Shown here one piece after another: positions 1 through 6,638 of a stretch of 6,734 nt of DNA. Location of the stretch: the NCBI GenBank assembly GCA_024763115.1, contig JANTGB010000125.1, positions 1 through 6,734 on the forward strand, written 5' to 3'. The notes below the pieces were generated by a model. It saw only the letters and a program-made list of their open reading frames with translations. It was not told the DNA's origin and made no database searches. The position numbers and the translations under genes were made by a program. Position 1 is the stretch's first letter. The number at the start of each line of letters is the position of its first letter. This DNA is from Desulfobulbaceae bacterium. Lineage in GTDB: Bacteria; Desulfobacterota; Desulfobulbia; Desulfobulbales; SURF-16.

Positions 1-6
1 AACCGC

Positions 7-27
7 AGGCGTAGCAGGGCTACGCCT
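7..27. repeat. Inverted repeat / hairpin, 8-bp stem
   Basis: AGGCGTAG (7-14) and CTACGCCT (20-27) are perfect reverse complements around a 5-nt loop. No T-run follows on the plus strand, so it is not a classical intrinsic terminator in that direction. On the minus strand the bases after the stem (positions 6 to 1) are also not a U-tract. It may be the tail of an upstream gene's 3' structure or an intergenic repeat element. Confidence 0.55.
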
Positions 28-144
28 CTGGATTGCATAATTGCAGATCGCTTTTCTAAATGTTCAGATTGCGCCTTAGAATGCGAAGTTATTTTTGCGT
101 GAGCCCTTAATTTATTTTGTGGTAACTGTTTATTTATGGGGGGA

Positions 145-160
145 CGCTATCCGCGTAGCG
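145..160. repeat. Short inverted repeat, 5-bp stem
   Basis: CGCTA (145-149) and TAGCG (156-160) are reverse complements around a 6-nt loop. The element is short and could be coincidental. It lies just before the stronger hairpin at 169-186, so the two may form one structured element. Confidence 0.3.
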
Positions 161-168
161 GTTTAGTT

Positions 169-186
169 CAGCCGGTCTGCCGGCTG
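169..186. repeat. Perfect 7-bp hairpin with tetraloop
   Basis: CAGCCGG (169-175) and CCGGCTG (180-186) pair perfectly around the loop TCTG. A T-G wobble (168/187) and a T-A pair (167/188) extend the stem to nine pairs. The GC-rich stem is not followed by a T-tract, which argues against an intrinsic terminator. It could be a leader-RNA structure if transcription starts upstream, a REP-like intergenic element, or a protein-binding palindrome. It lies about 200 bp before the first gene. Confidence 0.55.
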
Positions 187-196
187 GAAACCTTCG

Positions 197-223
197 TTGA
201 TACGGAACGTTTATCGGTAAAAT
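197..223 (+). promoter_or_regulatory. Weak sigma70-like promoter candidate
   Basis: TTGATA (197-202) matches five of six bases of the -35 consensus and TAAAAT (218-223) matches five of six of the -10 consensus. The 15-nt spacer is shorter than the optimal 17. It would give a 5' leader of roughly 155 nt before the first gene. AT-rich DNA produces such pairs by chance, so this is only the best candidate seen. Confidence 0.22.
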
Positions 224-371
224 ATCCTGGTACTGAAATAAAATTAAGGAAATCAGTCAACTATGACGATAAGAAATGAAACCTGAAAGTAACTGCTTAC
301 AGGGTTCAGAGGTTGGAGCAGTCAGGACATTCATCTCGTGAGTAGTTTACGCCTGAAAATTAAAATTCAGT

Positions 372-376
372 AAGGA
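372..376 (+). promoter_or_regulatory. Ribosome binding site that decides the start of the TolC-like gene
   Basis: AAGGA at 372-376 lies one base before the first in-frame ATG (378), which is too close for initiation. It lies 10 bases before the second in-frame ATG (387), which is workable. The start at 387 is therefore preferred. It also yields a cleaner signal peptide, beginning M-R-N-S. A small inverted repeat, CTGAA (353-357) and TTCAG (366-370), directly abuts this site and could weakly modulate access to it. Confidence 0.55.
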
Positions 377-386
377 TATGATCATC

Positions 387-2321
387 ATGCGAAATTCATT
401 GTTAATTATTCTCGCCCTTTTTCTCAGTTCCTGCGCTGTTACCAGTGAGCCGATAAGCAAACAGGAAATTGAGCTGCGTGCCGCAGATGATATCCAGAGC
501 ATCAGGACAGGGCAGGAGCCCATCAGTGAGGCGCCGATTACCTTAAACGAAGCCATGGCCCGGGCAATAAAATATAATCTTGATCATCGCCTGAAAATGA
601 TGGAAATTGCCCTGGCTCAGAAACAGCTTGATGTTTCCCAATATGACCTGCTGCCCGACCTGACCCTTTCCGCCGGTTATAACGCGCGCAGCAATAATCT
701 TGCCTCCTACAGCGAATCAATGGCAGACGGCAGTGAGTCTCTCACCTCATCCACCTCCCAGGAAAAAGATAACTTTACTACTGAGTTGAAAGTTGTCTGG
801 AATGTCCTTGATTTCGGCGTAAGTTATCTGCGCACCAAACAACAGATTGATCAATCATTTATTATTATGGAAAGACGTCGTAAGGTCATCCAGAATATTA
901 TTCAAGATGTCCGGTATGCCTATTGGCGGGCAGTATGCGCCGAACGTCTGGTGGGAGAAATGGTTGACCTGCTGGATAAAAGCAAATCCGCCCTGAAAAG
1001 ATCCCGGCAAATGTCCGAGGCCGGTATTAAATCTCCAAAGGAATCCCTGGAATACCAGCGGGCTTTGCTGGAAAATATTCGTATGCTCTGGTCGCTGATT
1101 CAGAAACTGAGCCCGGCAAAAAGTGAACTGGCGGCCCTGATGAATCTTCCGCCCGGTACAAAATATCATCTGGCTGATCCGGTCTGGAGCAACCCGGATG
1201 TACCGGGCTTTGCTGCTCCGGTTGACAAACTGGAACAACTTGCCCTGATTTCCCGTCCGGAATTACAGGAAGAGGATTATAAATCACGGATCAGCACCCT
1301 GGAAATCCGCAAGACCATGCTGCAGATGCTGCCGGGCCTTGAGTTTCATCTTGGTTACAGTTATGACTCAAATAAATATCTTTATAATAAGGACTGGTGG
1401 AATGCCGGAACCTTTATATCCCAGAAAATCTTTAATCTGGTCTCAGGGCCGGCCCGTATTGATGCTGCCAGGGGGCAGCACGTTCTTGATAAAGTTCGTC
1501 GCCAGGCCTTGAGTATGGCGGTCATGCTCCAGACCCGCCTGGCCCAGCAGCATTATCATCTGGTTAAACGGCAATATCTGGTCAACCGCAATCTTGATGA
1601 AATCAACACCCGGCTTAACCGCCATGTTATCATGGAAATCAAGGCCGGTAAAACCGATGAATTAACGGCAATCAGAAGCGCTACCAATACCATGGTTGCC
1701 CGCTTGCGGCATTACCTGGCCTACGCGGAAATGCAGAATGCCGCCGGTCGTCTCTTTAATTCTCTTGGCCTTGACCCCCTGCCCCGGAGAACAGTACCCG
1801 GCAACCTGACCATGCTGGCCGAAACCCTGGAAAATTCATTTAGCCGATGGGATAACCTGGTCAATATGCTGGGCAGCAGACCGGATGAAAAGTTTGCTGA
1901 TGATTCCCAGATCAAGACAATTCTTGCCGCCTTTGACAAGGGTATTTCCTGGCCCGGAGCCACAAACCGGCGGACAGCCGCAGCCTATAATTATGACTGG
2001 CTGGAGTCAACGGCCAATCCTTCGCCCCAATCATACCGCTCGCCTCAGGTTAAGACCGAGGATAATGAAACAATCAGCGAAGAAGATCCGGTTCCTCCTG
2101 AGCCTCCGCCTTCACAGGCAAAGGCGCCAAAAATTCAAATGAAGGAAATCCCCTCTTATGACCACCGTATCCTCCAGCCTGTTGATGAATCTGTTTACGG
2201 ACCCGGAAAAATCACTATGGTAAACGGCGGTGGAGCATATTTTTCCAGAAATTATTATCGTTCCCGTCCTCCCGTATCCGGTTCAGCCGTGCCGATTCGC
2301 CTGACATCACCGAAAAAATGA
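387..2321 (+). CDS. TolC-family outer-membrane efflux lipoprotein with long C-terminal extension
   Basis: This is a predicted outer-membrane channel subunit of a trans-envelope exporter (TolC/OEP family), 644 residues from the preferred ATG at 387 (647 from the ATG at 378). A hydrophobic signal peptide ends in the lipobox L-S-S-C, with the lipidated Cys at residue 16, as in OprM-type lipoproteins. Two OEP repeats follow. The first, about 52-250, begins TLNEAMARAIKYN and has the usual long helices after a beta segment (LLPDLTLSAGY). The second, about 275-467, has the equivalent strand near 316 (PGLEFHLGYSY) and ends near LGLDPLP. Family members are usually about 420-500 residues. Here roughly 175 further residues follow, including a Pro/Glu-rich stretch near 564-576 and a Gly/Tyr/Arg-rich tail. 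The extension should be periplasmic and its role is unknown. It heads the operon and its stop overlaps the next start. Confidence 0.9.
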   Translation: MRNSLLIILALFLSSCAVTSEPISKQEIELRAADDIQSIRTGQEPISEAPITLNEAMARAIKYNLDHRLKMMEIALAQKQLDVSQYDLLPDLTLSAGYNARSNNLASYSESMADGSESLTSSTSQEKDNFTTELKVVWNVLDFGVSYLRTKQQIDQSFIIMERRRKVIQNIIQDVRYAYWRAVCAERLVGEMVDLLDKSKSALKRSRQMSEAGIKSPKESLEYQRALLENIRMLWSLIQKLSPAKSELAALMNLPPGTKYHLADPVWSNPDVPGFAAPVDKLEQLALISRPELQEEDYKSRISTLEIRKTMLQMLPGLEFHLGYSYDSNKYLYNKDWWNAGTFISQKIFNLVSGPARIDAARGQHVLDKVRRQALSMAVMLQTRLAQQHYHLVKRQYLVNRNLDEINTRLNRHVIMEIKAGKTDELTAIRSATNTMVARLRHYLAYAEMQNAAGRLFNSLGLDPLPRRTVPGNLTMLAETLENSFSRWDNLVNMLGSRPDEKFADDSQIKTILAAFDKGISWPGATNRRTAAAYNYDWLESTANPSPQSYRSPQVKTEDNETISEEDPVPPEPPPSQAKAPKIQMKEIPSYDHRILQPVDESVYGPGKITMVNGGGAYFSRNYYRSRPPVSGSAVPIRLTSPKK

Positions 2322-3055
2322 TTTTTTTAATCCATAAATTAAAAAATATTTTTTGCCTGTCTGTTTTATTTCTCCTCATGGGTCTGACTATAAGCCGGGC
2401 CGGACAGCAGATCAGGGTTCTTCTGATACCCGAGACAGAGACAACAATTTCCAGCGAAATACCGGCTACCATCAAAAAAATAAACGGTGACATGGGCAGC
2501 TATTTTAAAAAAGGGGATACCCTGGTTATCTTTGCCTGTGAAACCCAGGAGGCGGAAAAACTGAAAGCCCAGGCGGAATTAAACGAGGCGGAAAAAATAA
2601 ATCGGGTAAATAAACAGTTGGGTGAATTCAAATCAATTTCCGATCTGGAAATAGCGATTTCGGAATCTCGGCTGGAAAGGGCCCGTGCCGAGGTTAAACT
2701 GTGGAAAATCCAGCTGGATAAATGTCTGATTAGAGCCCCTTTCAGCGGCAGGATAATAAGCCGGCCGGCCCATCCTTACGAGCATGTAGAACCGGGACAG
2801 CCTTTGCTTGAACTGCTGGATCATATAAATCTTAATCTGCAGATATATGTTCCTTCCAACTGGTTGAACCGCCTGAAATTCGGCAGGGAATTTACCGTTA
2901 CAATTGATGAAACCGGCAAAAAATATCCGGCCCGGATAACAAGGCTGGGCGCTGAAATTGATCCGGTGAGCCAGACCATTGAGATTCGGGCGAAAATCAA
3001 GGGCAGGCATCCTGAACTGCTGGCCGGAATGAGCGGTAATGCGGAATTTAACTGA
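2318..3055 (+). CDS. Short exported HlyD/AcrA-type periplasmic adaptor
   Basis: This 245-residue membrane-fusion-type adaptor would be periplasmic and link an inner-membrane component to the TolC-like channel. A signal peptide covers about 1-28, with a hydrophobic core and S-R-A before the cut. There is no lipobox. A biotinyl/lipoyl half-motif follows at about 44-80 (IKKINGDMG then FKKGDTLVIF). A charged alpha-helical hairpin spans about 75-135, the returning lipoyl half about 136-166 (CLIRAPFSGRII), and a beta-barrel part about 170-244 ending AGMSGNAEF. AcrA/MexA-type adaptors are usually longer, about 350-400 residues. The hairpin here is short and the C-terminal membrane-proximal domain appears absent. 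The ATG shares ATGA with the preceding stop, and no strong Shine-Dalgarno is visible, so translation is probably coupled. It might contact the channel or the adaptor domains of the two downstream proteins. Confidence 0.85.
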   Translation: MIFLIHKLKNIFCLSVLFLLMGLTISRAGQQIRVLLIPETETTISSEIPATIKKINGDMGSYFKKGDTLVIFACETQEAEKLKAQAELNEAEKINRVNKQLGEFKSISDLEIAISESRLERARAEVKLWKIQLDKCLIRAPFSGRIISRPAHPYEHVEPGQPLLELLDHINLNLQIYVPSNWLNRLKFGREFTVTIDETGKKYPARITRLGAEIDPVSQTIEIRAKIKGRHPELLAGMSGNAEFN

Positions 3056-3057
3056 TA

Positions 3058-4410
3058 ATGTCTTCTTCGGAACAGCAGATTTTTCTCCTGAGCACGCTAC
3101 TCCAGCTGGAACGTGAAGCGCGGCAGGCCGCAAATTTTAAAGAATTTGCCTTTGTTGTTGTTAATGAAAGCAAACGGCTGTTTGACTACCGGCAGGCGGT
3201 TTTATGGCAGCATTCTGTCAGTGGTCGGTTAAAAATTGCGGCTGTTTCCGGCCTGGACAGCCCTGACCGCAACTCCCCCTATCTAAGCTGGCTGCAAAAA
3301 CTTATAACCCATCTTGACCAGGGCCCTGACCGGGAAAAATGTCATCTGGTAAATACCGCCGACCTGCCGCCGAAATTACAGGCGGAAGAGCAGGAATGGC
3401 TTCAAAGCCCGGTTCTCTGGTGTCCTCTGCTTACCCTTAAGGGCCAGTTCCCCGGCGGAATGCTGATAAGCTGCGAAACAGGCTGGGACGAGGCCCGGAT
3501 CGCGGTCATGGAACGTCTGGCCGAGGCTTACGCTCATGCCTGGTCGGCCTTAAGGGGAATTAAACCCGGCCTGCTGAAACGGCTGCCCCGGACATGGCGT
3601 AAACTGAGCCTGCAGATCGGCATAATCCTGCTCCTGCTCTTTATCCTTGATCAATCCATTCATCTTTCTGTCCTGGCTCCGGTGGAAATTGTTCCCACGG
3701 ATCCTTTCCTGGTCACAGCTCCCCTTAACGGGGTCATAAGACGATTCCATGTTAAACCCAACCAGGAAATAAAAAAGGGGCAATTGCTCTTTAATCTTGA
3801 TGATACTGTGTTGCGCAATGATTATGAAGTAGCGCGAAAATCACTGGCAGTGGTCAGGGCCGAATATCAACGCGTTACCCAGAAGGCCTTTGGCGATTCA
3901 GTCAGCCGGGGTCAGATACATAATCTGGAAGCGGAAATTGCCCGTAAAAAAGCTGAGGTCAAGTATATGGCCGATTTGCTGAGTCGGGGAAAAGTTATGG
4001 CCGAACGCGATGGATTAGCGATTTTTGGTGATGTTAATGACTGGCTCGGCAAACCAGTGACCGTGGGAGAAAAAGTTCTTACCATTGCCGATCCGGCTAA
4101 ACTTGAGGCAGACGTCCGCCTGGCCGTTGAGGATGCGATAAATCTTGAGCCTGGGGCCGAAGTCCTGATTTTTTTAAATATAAAACCGGACAATCCCCTG
4201 CATGGCACCCTGACCCAGGCCTCCTACGAGGCCCGGCTTACTCCCCAGGGCATCCTGGCCTTTAGCCTCAAGGTCAAGCTGAATCCGGCTCAGGAACTGC
4301 CCCGCATCGGCCTGCGCGGCACCGCGAAAATATACGGCAGCAAGGTGCCGATTTATTATTATCTGCTCCGCCGTCCCCTGATTACCCTGCGCCAGACCCT
4401 GGGGATCTGA
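3058..4410 (+). CDS. GAF-like domain / membrane helix / HlyD-type adaptor fusion
   Basis: This 450-residue inner-membrane protein has a predicted cytoplasmic N-terminus. Residues about 5-165 resemble a GAF domain: an initial helix, then strands such as YRQAVLWQ, a later VLWCPLL (119-125), GGMLISCE and a closing helix. This assignment is by pattern and is not certain. One hydrophobic segment (about 183-205, rich in I/L) crosses the membrane. The periplasmic part is HlyD-like: a lipoyl half at about 214-250 (G225-VIRRFHV, then IKKGQLLF), a helical hairpin at about 250-312, the second lipoyl half at about 315-348 (RDGLAIFGDVNDWLGKPV), a beta-barrel, and a conserved-looking tail with GLRGTAKIYG and LLRRPL. 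The ATG lies two bases after the previous stop, with GGAA about 11 nt upstream. The ligand of the GAF-like part is unknown. It could bind a small molecule or simply provide a protein interface. Confidence 0.85.
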   Translation: MSSSEQQIFLLSTLLQLEREARQAANFKEFAFVVVNESKRLFDYRQAVLWQHSVSGRLKIAAVSGLDSPDRNSPYLSWLQKLITHLDQGPDREKCHLVNTADLPPKLQAEEQEWLQSPVLWCPLLTLKGQFPGGMLISCETGWDEARIAVMERLAEAYAHAWSALRGIKPGLLKRLPRTWRKLSLQIGIILLLLFILDQSIHLSVLAPVEIVPTDPFLVTAPLNGVIRRFHVKPNQEIKKGQLLFNLDDTVLRNDYEVARKSLAVVRAEYQRVTQKAFGDSVSRGQIHNLEAEIARKKAEVKYMADLLSRGKVMAERDGLAIFGDVNDWLGKPVTVGEKVLTIADPAKLEADVRLAVEDAINLEPGAEVLIFLNIKPDNPLHGTLTQASYEARLTPQGILAFSLKVKLNPAQELPRIGLRGTAKIYGSKVPIYYYLLRRPLITLRQTLGI

Positions 4411-4411
4411 G

Positions 4412-6553
4412 ATGGAAAAAAATAACGCCGTGAATCAGGTTCATTTTCTGCCTATTCTCCGCCAGGATCTCCAGCTCCTGCCCGGCCCGACCGCCGCAGA
4501 CGGCTCTCCCTGCTGGAGCCTCCACGACCGGGTGCGTAATACATTTTTCCGCCTGGGCTGGCTGGAATTTGAGCTTCTCAGCCGCTGGGCAACTCCTGCC
4601 CGCCCTCTGGTCACCTTGAATGAACTGGTGGATCAGGTAAACCGGGAAACCACCCTGAAAACAGCTGAAAACGATGTTATATCCCTGGAAAGATTCCTGC
4701 TGGTCAACAGCCTGCTTGAGGCCCGTTCGCCGGAAACCCTGGCCCTGCTGCACAGCCGTATGACCCGGAAAATAAAGCTGGGGCGCCGGCTGCTCCACAA
4801 CTATCTCTTCTTCCGCATTCCTCTTTTTTCCTCTGACCGTTTTCTCCAGGCCACCCTGCCCTTTACCAGACTGCTGGTCAGCCGCGCCTTTGTTACCCTG
4901 CTGGCTCTGGGCGCCTTGCTGGGGATATATCTGGTCAGCCGCCAATGGCAGGTGTTTATCCATACATTTCCCTCTTTTTTTACGGCCAGGGGGATTGTGC
5001 TCTATGGCCTGACCCTGTTCGGGGTAAAACTTTTCCATGAGCTGGGTCATGCCTATACCGCTAAATTTTACGGGGTCAAGGTGCCGACCATGGGCGTGGC
5101 CTTCCTGGTTCTCTGGCCTCTGCTTTACTCAGATACCACGGAATCCTGGAAACTGCGGAATCGCAAAAAACGAATGGCCATTGTCGCGGCCGGCGGTCTT
5201 ACCGAACTGGGCCTGGCCGTGCCCGCCACCCTGTTATGGAATTTTCTGCCTGATTCCCCCCTGCGCTCAGCCTGCTTTCTTGTCGCCACTGTTACCTGGG
5301 TTACCTCAATCCTCTGGAACCTTAATCCCTTCATGCGTTTTGACGGTTATTTTCTCCTTTCCGATTATCTTGACATTCCCAACCTGCAGGATCGCTCCTT
5401 TGCCATGGGGAAACGGCATCTGCGTAAAATCATTCTCGGGGTTGAAAACCCGATGCCGGACGACTTCGGCCCCCGCCGTAATCACCTGGTTATCGCCTAT
5501 GCCTATGGGGTCTGGATTTACCGTTTTTTTCTTTTTACCGGTATTGCCTTGACTGTCTATCATCTGTTTTTCAAGCTGTTAGGCATTTTTCTTTTTGGGG
5601 TGGAAATCGTCTGGTTTCTGATTCTGCCGGTCTGCCGGGAGATTAAATCATGGTGGTTTATTCGGGAGGAAATCGGTTCCTGCCGTCATAATCTGGTTAT
5701 CTCCATGCTTGTTGTCTCCCTGCTGCTCGGCCTGCTGATTATTCCCTGGTCCCCGAAAATTCAACTGCCGGCCATGCTTTACTCAGGAGATTTTCGCCGT
5801 GTTTTTGCGCCGATACCAGCCAGGATTGACAAAATTTATATCAAGGAAGGACAACAGGTGCGCCGGGGGGACATCCTTTTCAGCATGAGTAATCCCGAAC
5901 TTGACTACAATCTGCACCAGGCCGCAGCCATTTACCGCGACCTGGAAAAAGAATTGCAGCGGCAGATAACCGGCAATAAATCGCTTGACTATCGCCGTAT
6001 CCTGGAAAGCCGCCTGACCGCAGCCCTGACAGAGCTTACCGGCTACCGAAGACAACAGCAACAGCTTGAGATTAAAGCAAAAACAAACGGCACTGTGCTT
6101 GACATGGCCAAAGGCTTACGGCCCGGACTCCGACTCAGCGACAAACAGATTCTGGCCCTGGTAGTTGACCGCTCACGTCCGGTTATTGAAACCTATATTG
6201 ATGAAAACCAACTGGAATCAATCAATAATAACAGCCATGGCTTATTTTATCCGGATAACAGCGAGCAGCCTTTTGCCTGTCAGGTAAGTAAAATTGATCC
6301 ACTGACTACTGTTTTTCTTGATGAGCCTTATCTGGCTTCAATTTATGGGGGAGAAATCGGGGTAAAAGAGGATAAAAATAAAAGAATGCGGTTGACCGGC
6401 AGCCTGTATCGGATAAATCTTAATCTGCTCCACCACATAAGGCCAAACCAGGTTATCCGGGGAAAGGTTGTCCTGACCGGCAAGAAACGCAGCCTGCTGA
6501 AACAATACCGGCAGCGAATTGTGGCTGTGTTTATCCGGGAAAGCGGGTTTTAA
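4412..6553 (+). CDS. PqqD-like / M50 site-2-protease-type membrane peptidase / HlyD-type adaptor fusion
   Basis: This 713-residue polytopic inner-membrane protein resembles proteins annotated as putative peptide zinc metalloproteases. Residues about 20-104 look like a PqqD-type small winged-helix domain (SLHDRVRNTFFRLG, then TLNELVDQV and a closing FLLVNSLLEA). The M50 core spans about 150-450 with seven or eight hydrophobic segments. It has the zinc motif H209-ELG-H213 with E210 as catalytic base, and N305-P306...D311-G312 supplying the third ligand, so it looks catalytically intact. No PDZ domain is inserted. A HlyD-like half follows the last membrane helix (about 428-449): a lipoyl half near 465-495 (KIYIKEGQQVRRGD), a hairpin near 498-550, the second lipoyl half near 552-587, a beta-barrel, and a basic tail ending RESGF. 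The ATG is one base after the previous stop, with TGGGGA about 7 nt upstream. Its substrate is unknown. Confidence 0.9.
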   Translation: MEKNNAVNQVHFLPILRQDLQLLPGPTAADGSPCWSLHDRVRNTFFRLGWLEFELLSRWATPARPLVTLNELVDQVNRETTLKTAENDVISLERFLLVNSLLEARSPETLALLHSRMTRKIKLGRRLLHNYLFFRIPLFSSDRFLQATLPFTRLLVSRAFVTLLALGALLGIYLVSRQWQVFIHTFPSFFTARGIVLYGLTLFGVKLFHELGHAYTAKFYGVKVPTMGVAFLVLWPLLYSDTTESWKLRNRKKRMAIVAAGGLTELGLAVPATLLWNFLPDSPLRSACFLVATVTWVTSILWNLNPFMRFDGYFLLSDYLDIPNLQDRSFAMGKRHLRKIILGVENPMPDDFGPRRNHLVIAYAYGVWIYRFFLFTGIALTVYHLFFKLLGIFLFGVEIVWFLILPVCREIKSWWFIREEIGSCRHNLVISMLVVSLLLGLLIIPWSPKIQLPAMLYSGDFRRVFAPIPARIDKIYIKEGQQVRRGDILFSMSNPELDYNLHQAAAIYRDLEKELQRQITGNKSLDYRRILESRLTAALTELTGYRRQQQQLEIKAKTNGTVLDMAKGLRPGLRLSDKQILALVVDRSRPVIETYIDENQLESINNNSHGLFYPDNSEQPFACQVSKIDPLTTVFLDEPYLASIYGGEIGVKEDKNKRMRLTGSLYRINLNLLHHIRPNQVIRGKVVLTGKKRSLLKQYRQRIVAVFIRESGF

Positions 6554-6598
6554 CACTTACATAATTAAAAGCAACTTCTTATCATCCAGTTCGGTTTC
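6554..6598. other. Intergenic gap after the operon, no terminator seen
   Basis: No GC-rich hairpin followed by a T-run is visible between the stop codon and the start of the repeat block. Transcription may therefore continue into the repeats, or termination may be Rho-dependent. No gene is seen between here and the window end. Confidence 0.5.
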
Positions 6599-6625
6599 AG
6601 AGTCTACGCTTCGCTCCGCTTACCT
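6599..6625. repeat. Diverged copy of the downstream tandem-repeat unit
   Basis: This 27-nt stretch begins AGAGTCT and ends GCTTACCT, the same ends as the 25-bp units that follow (GGAGTCT at the left, CGCTTACCT at the right). Its middle is different (ACGCTTCGCTCC). It is separated from the regular array by 13 nt (6626-6638). It appears to be a variant unit with conserved ends and a replaced core. Confidence 0.5.
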
Positions 6626-6638
6626 ATAAAAATCTCCC

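Larger units (their letters stand above)
1..377. other. Gene-free upstream region of the operon
   Basis: No ORF with a convincing start, ribosome binding site and protein-like composition is present on either strand here. The stretch contains two clear inverted repeats (7-27 and 169-186), a weaker one at 145-160, one weak promoter-like pair near 197-223, and the Shine-Dalgarno sequence of the first gene at 372-376. It is AT-rich between about 85 and 140 and between 230 and 290. It is the likeliest place for the operon promoter and any operator, but no recognisable operator or riboswitch core was seen. Confidence 0.6.

Noticed and set aside
7..27. Intrinsic terminator of an upstream gene
   Set aside because: The stem is good but no T-run follows in either direction within the visible bases.
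1..31. Homology between the 5' end hairpin (CTACGCCTCTGG) and the 3' tandem repeat (CCTCTGG)
   Set aside because: Only a 7-nt match is shared, which is expected by chance in sequence of this length.
33..61. Promoter TTGCAT-N17-CTAAAT
   Set aside because: The spacing is ideal, but the hexamers match the consensus poorly, worse than the pair at 197-223.
263..286. Seven-codon leader-peptide-like ORF (ATG 263) preceded by AAGGA at 246-250
   Set aside because: It is too short to distinguish from chance, the spacing of 12 nt is long, and there is no run of regulatory codons or attenuator-like terminator after it.
276..341. 21-codon ORF starting at ATG 276
   Set aside because: It lacks a Shine-Dalgarno sequence and shows no signal peptide or other recognisable feature, so it is likely chance.
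378..389. Start of the TolC-like gene at the first ATG (378)
   Set aside because: The only Shine-Dalgarno (372-376) would be one base away from it, so the ATG at 387 fits better. Only three residues differ.
2633..3133. 166-codon minus-strand open frame opposite the adaptor gene
   Set aside because: It overlaps the junction of two well-supported plus-strand genes and has no recognisable motif, so it is a shadow frame.
4382..5050. 222-codon open frame on the minus strand opposite the start of the M50 gene
   Set aside because: It is antisense to a clear M50 coding sequence, is rich in Gln/Gly/Pro of the kind produced by reading a coding strand backwards, and shows no domain or ribosome binding site.
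5037..5552. 171-codon plus-strand open frame inside the M50 gene in another frame
   Set aside because: It is rich in Pro/Trp/Cys with no domain. The overlapping frame carries the HELGH and NPxxxxDG motifs and is the real one.
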